A model generated the notes under the pieces. The model had not been told where the DNA came from. It did not search any database and saw only the letters and a list, made by a program, of their open reading frames with translations. Positions 1-5,668 of a stretch of DNA of 8,730 nucleotides are shown here, in pieces (the stretch's first letter is position 1; every line of letters starts with the position of its first letter). The position numbers and the translations under genes were made by a program. Source of the DNA: Lachnospiraceae bacterium UBA3801 (lineage in GTDB: Bacteria; Bacillota; Clostridia; Lachnospirales; Lachnospiraceae); NCBI GenBank assembly GCA_002368685.1, contig DFEN01000071.1, positions 1-8,730 on the forward strand, in the 5' to 3' direction.

Positions 1-143
1 TAGAAGAGAGAATGGCCTGTGGAATAGGCGCATGTCTCGCTTGTGTATGTAAGTCTGTAGATGTAGATGATCATTCAAAGGTTAATAATAAGAGAATCTG
101 TGTAGATGGACCTGTATTTAATGCTGAGGAGGTGGAGCTATAA
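1..143 (+). CDS. pyrK: Dihydroorotate dehydrogenase electron transfer subunit PyrK, 3' end only
   Basis: This is the C-terminal end (about 46 residues plus stop, codons in frame from base 3) of the iron-sulfur flavoprotein that takes electrons from class 1B dihydroorotate dehydrogenase and passes them to NAD+. The visible part holds the [2Fe-2S] binding loop: [11 protein letters not shown] supplies three cysteines in C-x4-C-x2-C spacing, and a fourth lies 18 residues further on in RICVDGPVF, as in the family. The FAD and NAD domains lie upstream of the window. The stop codon (141-143) shares a base with the pyrD start in a TAATG overlap, and the pyrD ribosome binding site lies inside this gene. 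The adjacency to pyrD and the cysteine motif together make the call secure. Confidence 0.95.
   Translation, partial: EERMACGIGACLACVCKSVDVDDHSKVNNKRICVDGPVFNAEEVEL
127..134 (+). promoter_or_regulatory. Ribosome binding site of pyrD inside pyrK
   Basis: AGGAGGTG is a perfect anti-SD match 8 bases before the pyrD ATG at 143. It lies within the last codons of pyrK and fixes the pyrD start. Confidence 0.85.
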
Positions 144-1048
144 TGGATACTTCTGTAAATATTTGTGGAGTAGAAATGAAGAATCCCGTTACTGTAGCTT
201 CAGGAACCTTTGGTTCGGGTATGGAATACGGCGAGTTCGTGGATTTATCTAGACTTGGTGCAGTTACTACGAAAGGAGTTGCGATAACTCCTTGGGAGGG
301 TAATCCTACACCACGTGTTGCTGAAGTTTATGGTGGAATGTTAAATGCTATCGGACTTCAGAATCCTGGCGTTGATACATTTATAGATAGAGATCTTAAG
401 TTCCTTGAAAAGTACGATACTAAGGTGATTGTAAATGTATGTGGACACAGCATAAAGGAATATGAAGAATGCGTTGAGAGACTTAGTGATATAGAATCAG
501 TAGATCTACTTGAGATAAATGTTTCCTGCCCTAATGTTAAAGAGGGTGGAATTGCTTTCGGTACAAGACCAGAATCTCTTAATGAGATAACAAAGGCTCT
601 TAAGGCAAAGACTAAGAAACCTCTCATAATGAAGCTTAGCCCAAATGTTACTGATATTACTGAGATGGCGCGTGCTGCAGTTGATGGTGGTGCGGATGCC
701 CTGTCCCTTATCAACACAATTACGGGTATGAAGATAGATATAAATAGAAGAACCTTTGCACTTGCAAATAAAACTGGAGGTCTTTCAGGTCCTGCAGTAA
801 GACCTGTAGCTGTCAGAATGGTATATCAGGTTGCAAATGCTGTAGATGTACCTATTATCGGTATGGGTGGAATCAGAACAGCAGAGGATGCACTTGAATT
901 TATTATGGCTGGTGCTACAGCAGTTTCTGTTGGTACTTCGAATTTTAATAATCCAACAGCAACTATAGAAATAATCGAAGGAATAGAAGACTTTATGCGT
1001 AAGAATGGCATAAATAGTCTAGACGAGATAAGAGGTTGTGTAAAATAA
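143..1048 (+). CDS. pyrD: Dihydroorotate dehydrogenase, class 1B catalytic subunit
   Basis: FMN-dependent TIM-barrel enzyme that oxidises dihydroorotate to orotate, the fourth step of UMP synthesis, as a heterotetramer with PyrK in the cytosol. The 301-residue length matches class 1B. Visible landmarks are the N-terminal NPVTVASGTFG strand (14-24), TTKG with Lys44, NAIGLQNPG (68-76), NVSCPNV with the presumed catalytic base Cys129 (class 1 enzymes use Cys, class 2 Ser), MKLSPN with Lys164, NTITGM (191-196), and the FMN phosphate-binding segments IIGMGGI (238-244) and AVSVGTSNF (260-268). The start is fixed by an ideal SD and by the one-base overlap with pyrK. The next gene starts on the base after the stop. 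Nothing looks damaged. The pyrK neighbour makes class 1B rather than 1A (fumarate-dependent) the right subclass. Confidence 0.97.
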   Translation: MDTSVNICGVEMKNPVTVASGTFGSGMEYGEFVDLSRLGAVTTKGVAITPWEGNPTPRVAEVYGGMLNAIGLQNPGVDTFIDRDLKFLEKYDTKVIVNVCGHSIKEYEECVERLSDIESVDLLEINVSCPNVKEGGIAFGTRPESLNEITKALKAKTKKPLIMKLSPNVTDITEMARAAVDGGADALSLINTITGMKIDINRRTFALANKTGGLSGPAVRPVAVRMVYQVANAVDVPIIGMGGIRTAEDALEFIMAGATAVSVGTSNFNNPTATIEIIEGIEDFMRKNGINSLDEIRGCVK

Positions 1049-1363
1049 ATGGCTTTAAGAAGAAAAAAAGGCTACAAATTTTCAGATGAGGTAATGTCTA
1101 AGGATGCTATTATTTCACTTATTTTTGGAATAATAGCTCTCCTTGTTATTATCTTCTCTATTGTACTTGCTATAATCTTGAAGGGGGCCGTACCGGAGCA
1201 AATAGGTGCGCTCCTGCTTGCTTCTGGAATAATGGCTGTAACAGCACTGATTTTTGCTCTTATTTCACTAAATGATTCAGAGGGTGGAATACTAAGTAAA
1301 AGAGGAGCAATTATTATATCTGTTATAGATCTAATTATTCTGGTTGTTTTATATTTAATCTAA
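1049..1363 (+). CDS. Small three-helix membrane protein of unknown function
   Basis: I do not recognise a defined function. The 104-residue product starts with a basic, soluble stretch (RRKK at 4-7; KFSDEVMSKD at 10-19) followed by three hydrophobic segments, about 20-44, 51-73 and 83-104, joined by short loops (KGAVPEQ; NDSEGGILSKRG). The positive-inside rule puts the N-terminus in the cytoplasm. It has the look of the small DUF6142-like membrane proteins of Lachnospiraceae, but that is an impression from memory and was not tested. The ATG directly follows the pyrD stop, and the best SD-like stretch (AGAGG, 1031-1035) is 13 bases away, so translation probably depends on ribosomes finishing pyrD. 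It sits between pyrD and a peptidase gene, which says operon membership but not role. Confidence 0.8.
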   Translation: MALRRKKGYKFSDEVMSKDAIISLIFGIIALLVIIFSIVLAIILKGAVPEQIGALLLASGIMAVTALIFALISLNDSEGGILSKRGAIIISVIDLIILVVLYLI

Positions 1364-1367
1364 TAAT

Positions 1368-1373
1368 AGGAGA
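1368..1373 (+). promoter_or_regulatory. Ribosome binding site supporting a TTG start
   Basis: AGGAGA lies 9 bases before the TTG at 1383. No ATG or GTG start in this frame lies at a suitable distance, so this site decides the start of the M29 peptidase. Confidence 0.7.
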
Positions 1374-1382
1374 CTTGAGTTT

Positions 1383-3455
1383 TTGGATATTTTTATTAAT
1401 GAGCAGTCTTTAACAGAAAGACTAGAACTTGTCATAGAAAGAATCAAAGAGATACCAGGTGAACTAGCCAATTCAGAAGGATTGGCTGATAGTTTTTATC
1501 TGGATTTTTTTAATTCTAAAGCTAAGTATATACTATTTATGCTGAGTGTGTATCAGGAAGGTATAGAGGAGTTTTGTGATAAAGAAAATAACTATAAGAT
1601 GTACGAGGACATAATTGGGGACAATTATCTATCATCCTACAGTAACCCTGACTATGCAGAGGAAAAGCTTGGTGCCTTAGGAGGAATATTCTCTTATATA
1701 TCAGCTGAGCTGCAGGGACTTCCTGGATATATCTTTGATAATAAGACTCCCCAGATAGTATTCCTTCTGGAAATGTTCCTTCAGGTATATTTCCTCTTTA
1801 TATCAGGAGATAAGCTGACTCATTCTTCGGTGAGAGATATAGTTTATTATTATGTCTATGATTATATTGATTATTTTGCTTTGGATAGAATGCTTGATAC
1901 ATTTAAGGCAGATAATAGTCTGGGATATAGTATTATCATGAATTCGGATCTATCAAATCCGGACTATTTATATAAATACGGTGAATATATATCCGATACA
2001 GAGATAAAACTTGCTGAGTATCTAGCTAAGCTTTCGGAGGACAGGATAGACCTTCTTGCTTCGACTTATACTGACGGCTTTAGACGCGGCTTTGATGTGA
2101 TGGGTATAAGCTTTGAAGGCAAGAATAGAGTATGGATAAGATATCATATAGGGGAGGAGAGAATAGTTAAAAGAGCCATAGAAAAGTTTAAGGAAATGGG
2201 CCTTGAAACTATTATTTCCAGGTGCGCTATTAATAGAGCGGTTCGTAGACAGGTTATAAAGCAAGGCTATGAATCCACTTCTCCAAATATGCAATTTGAA
2301 TATGATCATAGAAATGATGATAGATTTTATCTAGATAAAGCTTTTGCTAATAAGAGGGTAGAGGCTACAGAAGAATGCTATAAGAGATTAGGGGAAGACG
2401 TATCAGGCTTTGCTGGTCCAGCGGTTATAGAAACCTTTGGAGAGAAGAGATTTTCTCCTGTTTCTAAGGAAAGTGTTGCGGCGCTTTCAGAACAGCAGCA
2501 GAAAATCAGCCGTAAGATGTATGGAGAGATGGGAGAGATTTCAAATAAATATCTTCCAGGTGACTCCTATAGCTTTACTATTATCGCATTTCCACTTCCT
2601 GATATAGGGGATGAGTTCGAAGAGATATTTGATGAAGTTATAAATATTAATACACTCGATAATGAGAAATATAAAAAGATTCAGCAGAGTATAATCGATA
2701 CTCTAGATAAGGCGGATGTAGTTAGAGTTATTGGTATGAATGGAAACCGTACAGATATGACGGTCAAGATGAGAAAACTCGCAAGTCCTGACAGGGAGAC
2801 TCAGTTTGAGAACTGTACAGCAGATGTAAATATTCCGCTGGGAGAGGTATTTACATCGCCTGTTCTAGAGGGAACTCACGGAACTCTGAATGTTAGTAGC
2901 TCATACCTTAATGGCTATAAATTCGATAATATAGAATTTAAGTTCGAAGATGGTGTAGTAACTGATTATAACTGTGACAATTATATATCGCAGGGAAGTG
3001 AAGGAATCGAGAAGGGTAAGCAATATATTAAGGAAAATATCCTTTTTAATCATGAATTCCTTCCGATTGGTGAGTTCGCTATAGGTACTAACACCTATGC
3101 TTATAATGTGGCTAGAAAATATGATATTCTTGAGAAGCTTCCAATTCTGATTGTAGAGAAGACAGGGCCGCATTTTGCTCTAGGCGATACTTGTTATAGT
3201 CATGCAGAGGATCACGCGGTATTTAATCCGGATGGTAAGGAAATAGTGAGTAGATCTAATAGCTTTGCTGATCTAAGAGAGACTGAACCGGAGAAGGCTT
3301 ACTTCAATTGTCACACAGATATAACCATTCCATATAACGAGTTAGGAAGACTCTTTGCGGTATATGAAGATGGTACAGAAGTTGATATAATAGTTAGTGG
3401 ACGTTTTGTTCTTCCGGGGACAGAAGAATTAAATGCTATGATAGATAATGATTAA
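1383..3455 (+). CDS. M29-family metallo-aminopeptidase with long N-terminal extension
   Basis: Probable cytosolic two-metal aminopeptidase that removes N-terminal residues from peptides (MEROPS M29: AmpS, AmpT, PepS). The C-terminal half carries the family's metal ligands in order: Glu488 in IPLGEVFTSP, Glu564 in PIGEFAIGTN, His597 in GPHFALGD, and His644 and Asp646 in NCHTDITI. Tyr605 is the likely catalytic tyrosine, but it lies 8 residues after His597, where I recall 7 in AmpS. Classic M29 enzymes have about 400-415 residues; this one has 690. Residues from about 225 (GFRRGFDVMGISFEG onward) resemble the M29 N-terminal domain. Residues 1-220 are an extra, mostly helical region rich in Tyr and Asp/Glu, with no signal peptide; I cannot assign it. 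The gene uses a TTG start with a good SD and lies 19 bases after the membrane protein gene and 17 before the phosphorylase gene. The family call is firm; the substrate is unknown. Confidence 0.85.
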   Translation: MDIFINEQSLTERLELVIERIKEIPGELANSEGLADSFYLDFFNSKAKYILFMLSVYQEGIEEFCDKENNYKMYEDIIGDNYLSSYSNPDYAEEKLGALGGIFSYISAELQGLPGYIFDNKTPQIVFLLEMFLQVYFLFISGDKLTHSSVRDIVYYYVYDYIDYFALDRMLDTFKADNSLGYSIIMNSDLSNPDYLYKYGEYISDTEIKLAEYLAKLSEDRIDLLASTYTDGFRRGFDVMGISFEGKNRVWIRYHIGEERIVKRAIEKFKEMGLETIISRCAINRAVRRQVIKQGYESTSPNMQFEYDHRNDDRFYLDKAFANKRVEATEECYKRLGEDVSGFAGPAVIETFGEKRFSPVSKESVAALSEQQQKISRKMYGEMGEISNKYLPGDSYSFTIIAFPLPDIGDEFEEIFDEVININTLDNEKYKKIQQSIIDTLDKADVVRVIGMNGNRTDMTVKMRKLASPDRETQFENCTADVNIPLGEVFTSPVLEGTHGTLNVSSSYLNGYKFDNIEFKFEDGVVTDYNCDNYISQGSEGIEKGKQYIKENILFNHEFLPIGEFAIGTNTYAYNVARKYDILEKLPILIVEKTGPHFALGDTCYSHAEDHAVFNPDGKEIVSRSNSFADLRETEPEKAYFNCHTDITIPYNELGRLFAVYEDGTEVDIIVSGRFVLPGTEELNAMIDND

Positions 3456-3472
3456 AGGGGTAACAGAGTTTT

Positions 3473-4891
3473 ATGAACATTATTGAAATCATCGAGAAAA
3501 AGAAAAAAGGCGAAGAACTTACGAAGGAGGAAATATATTTTTCTATCGAGGGTATCCTTAATGGAAGGATAGCTGATTATCAGATGTCAGTGCTTCTTAT
3601 GGCTATTTGCCTTAAAGGTATGACTATTCAAGAGACGACAGATCTGACTCTCGCAATGAAGTATAGTGGGGATGTTATAAACCTTTCGGAAATCGGAAAG
3701 ACTGTTGTTGATAAGCATTCGACAGGTGGTATAGGGGATAAGACAACTCTTATAGTTGGACCTATCATGGCTGCTTTAAATGTACCAATAGCAAAAATGA
3801 GTGGTAGAGGTCTAGGTATAACTGGAGGAACGATAGATAAACTTGACTCAATTCCAGGCTTTAGCTCGGATGTTTCTGATGAGAAATTTATAGAACTTGT
3901 CAAGTCGGTGGGGATGTCTGATATAGCTCAGACAAAGAGCCTTGCTCCAGCAGATAAGAAACTATATGCCCTTCGAGATGTAACAGGAACAGTTGATAGT
4001 ATACCACTGATAGCTTCTAGTATTATGAGTAAGAAGCTTGCATCGGGGGCAGAGGCCATTGTTCTTGATGTTAAGTGTGGAACAGGCGCCTTTATGAAGG
4101 ATGTAGATAGTGCTAGAGAGTTAGCTGATACAATGATACAGATTGCTGAATTGGATGATAGAGACTGTACAGCTGTAATATCAGATATGAACCAGCCGCT
4201 AGGATATACAGTGGGAAATCTTCTTGAAGTAATTGAGGCGGCTCAGTTCCTGGTTGGAAAGGTCAGAAATCCTAGACTCTACGAGCTTATCAGAGAACTT
4301 TGTAAGAATATGTTTATTCTATCAGATGAATATATGAATCTTAGTCTGGATTATTATGAGAAGAATACTGAACTTGAAAAGGATGATCCTAGAAATCTGA
4401 CTAATATTCATAATTTGGTATATGAAAAGATAGATGAGATACTTAAAACAAATGCACCGTATGAGAAGTTTAAGGAGTTTATAGCGGCTCAGGGAGGTGA
4501 CGTTGCGTTTATAGATAAATTATTAGATATAGATTTAAATAGTAATGACTTTGCTGAGTTAACAAATGAAGGCTATAAACAAATAGTATATACAGGAGAT
4601 AAGCCAGCAGTTATAACAAAGATAGATGCTGAGCAGATAGGTAGAGTGTCCCTTGAACTGGGCGCTGGAAGAATCAAGAAAGAAGATGATATCGATCCAT
4701 ACGCAGGAGTGGTGCATCATAAGGTGGTTGGAGATATTGTTGAACCAAATGATGTAGTTTTAACGATTTATTCCAAGGATAAGTTTAACATAAAAGATGC
4801 TACTGAGATGCTTGAGGGAGCGATTATTTATAGTGATGTAGAGGGATATACTCCTGAAGCGGCAAGAGGCATAATACTTGATGTGATCTAA
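3473..4891 (+). CDS. pdp: Pyrimidine-nucleoside phosphorylase
   Basis: Phosphorolysis of uridine, thymidine and deoxyuridine to the base and (deoxy)ribose 1-phosphate, for salvage or sugar recovery; cytosolic homodimer. An N-terminal helical domain (1-65) is followed by the phosphate site KHSTGG (81-86), Lys108 in AKMSGRG, and a signature region at 110-130 (SGRGLGITGGT, then DKLDSIPGF). The base-binding trio Arg168 (ALRDVTG), Ser183 and Lys187 (SSIMSKK) falls at the numbers known from Geobacillus PyNP. A C-terminal barrel-sandwich-like domain follows (LELGAGR 394-400; HHKVVGD 415-421). At 472 residues it is about 40 longer than usual: roughly 23 extra at 285-318 and 11 near 350-375. The signature also has Ile116 where His is common and Asp125 where Glu is expected. 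The SD (AGGGG, 3456-3460) is 12 bases from the ATG. This is the last gene of the pyr operon. PyNP is preferred over strict thymidine phosphorylase on taxonomy and the KMSGRG motif. Confidence 0.92.
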   Translation: MNIIEIIEKKKKGEELTKEEIYFSIEGILNGRIADYQMSVLLMAICLKGMTIQETTDLTLAMKYSGDVINLSEIGKTVVDKHSTGGIGDKTTLIVGPIMAALNVPIAKMSGRGLGITGGTIDKLDSIPGFSSDVSDEKFIELVKSVGMSDIAQTKSLAPADKKLYALRDVTGTVDSIPLIASSIMSKKLASGAEAIVLDVKCGTGAFMKDVDSARELADTMIQIAELDDRDCTAVISDMNQPLGYTVGNLLEVIEAAQFLVGKVRNPRLYELIRELCKNMFILSDEYMNLSLDYYEKNTELEKDDPRNLTNIHNLVYEKIDEILKTNAPYEKFKEFIAAQGGDVAFIDKLLDIDLNSNDFAELTNEGYKQIVYTGDKPAVITKIDAEQIGRVSLELGAGRIKKEDDIDPYAGVVHHKVVGDIVEPNDVVLTIYSKDKFNIKDATEMLEGAIIYSDVEGYTPEAARGIILDVI

Positions 4892-4910
4892 CAATTTATA
4901 TAATATCAAA

Positions 4911-4939
4911 TTGAAATATATTTTTTGGTAGAGTATAAT
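4911..4939 (+). promoter_or_regulatory. Sigma-A promoter for the pspA-pcrA unit
   Basis: TTGAAA (4911-4916) and a perfect TATAAT (4934-4939) are separated by 17 bases, in the 87-base AT-rich gap after the nucleoside phosphorylase gene. Transcription would start near 4946 and leave a leader of about 33 bases before the pspA start. I see no operator-like inverted repeat around it other than CAATTT/AAATTG (4892-4913), which overlaps the -35. Confidence 0.8.
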
Positions 4940-4964
4940 GTTAAGGTGTATTTATAAAATAAAA

Positions 4965-4970
4965 GGGAGG
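4965..4970 (+). promoter_or_regulatory. Ribosome binding site supporting the TTG start of pspA
   Basis: GGGAGG lies 8 bases before TTG 4979. It confirms the TTG start, which also gives the family-typical N-terminus MGILSRFKDI; the next Met is residue 11. Confidence 0.85.
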
Positions 4971-4978
4971 ATACAAAA

Positions 4979-5668
4979 TTGGGAATTTTATCAAGATTTA
5001 AAGACATAATGTCATCTAATATCAATGCTCTTCTGGATAAGGCAGAAGATCCAGAGAAGATGGTTGATCAGACACTTCGTAATCTGAACAATGATCTTGT
5101 TAAGGTTAAGAATGAGACAGCAGAGGTTATGGCTAACGAGACAAAGGCTAAGAGAGATCTCGATGAGATCAATCTTGAGATAGCAAGAATGCAGGACTAT
5201 GCTGAGAAGGCTGTTGTAGCAGGAAATGATGCTGATGCAACTAAGTTCCTTACAGAGAAGTCTAAGCTTGTTGCTCGTCAGGCTACACTTCAGCAGACAT
5301 ATGATATCGCAGCTGCAAATGCTATGAAGATGCGTCAGATGCATGACAAGCTCGTAAATGATATATCAGAGCTTGAGTCCAGACGTGACATGATCAAGGC
5401 TAAGGTTAAGCTTGCAAAAGCTCAGCAGGATATCAATAAGATTCAGTCAAAGGTTGATTCTTCATCAAGCTTTGCTGCCTTCCAGAGAATTGAAGATAAG
5501 GCAGACGCTATGCTGGATGTTGCTACTGCAGAAGCAGAACTCAATGCAACAACAGCTTCTAGTGAGGTAGATAATCTAACATCCAAATATGATGCTGCTC
5601 CTGATGCAGCTGTTCAAGATGAACTTGCAGCCCTTAAAGCTAAATTAGGACAGGGTTCAACACAGTAA
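4979..5668 (+). CDS. pspA: PspA/IM30 family envelope stress protein
   Basis: Peripheral membrane protein of the PspA/Vipp1/LiaH group, an ESCRT-III-like fold that forms oligomeric coats on the inner face of the membrane and stabilises it under stress. The 229-residue product starts with an amphipathic helix (about 1-20, MGILSRFKDIMSSNINALLD). The conserved EDPEKMVDQ hinge follows at 23-31, then a long charged coiled-coil hairpin (about 32-155) and a second helical stretch with QRIEDKADAM (169-178). A low-complexity Ala-rich tail (182-229) ends the protein. No transmembrane segment is present. It has its own promoter and a strong SD, and several of its arginines use CGT, which suits high expression. 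Its stop overlaps the pcrA start by one base. No pspF-like or sigma-54 element is visible nearby, so the Gram-negative style of control is not indicated. The family call is secure; the inducing signal is unknown. Confidence 0.93.
   Translation: MGILSRFKDIMSSNINALLDKAEDPEKMVDQTLRNLNNDLVKVKNETAEVMANETKAKRDLDEINLEIARMQDYAEKAVVAGNDADATKFLTEKSKLVARQATLQQTYDIAAANAMKMRQMHDKLVNDISELESRRDMIKAKVKLAKAQQDINKIQSKVDSSSSFAAFQRIEDKADAMLDVATAEAELNATTASSEVDNLTSKYDAAPDAAVQDELAALKAKLGQGSTQ

Noticed and set aside
358..1011. Open frames on the - strand inside pyrD (358-717 and 826-1011)
   Set aside because: They lie wholly within the well-supported pyrD frame, have low-complexity Ser/Ile-rich products resembling no family, and lack SD sequences; they are shadows of the coding strand.
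1364..1382. Possible promoter between the membrane protein and M29 genes
   Set aside because: The gap is 19 bases and holds only the SD; no -35/-10 pair at proper spacing was convincing in the preceding AT-rich coding sequence.
2022..3173. Open frames on the - strand inside the M29 peptidase gene
   Set aside because: Same reasoning: no SD, no recognisable domain, and full overlap with a coding frame bearing conserved catalytic residues.
4892..4926. CAATTT/AAATTG inverted repeat followed by a T6 run, as a terminator for the pyr operon
   Set aside because: The stem has only one G-C-type pair in six, the loop is 10 bases, the T run starts 7 bases after the stem, and the repeat overlaps the -35 box of the next promoter. 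It is too weak to call.
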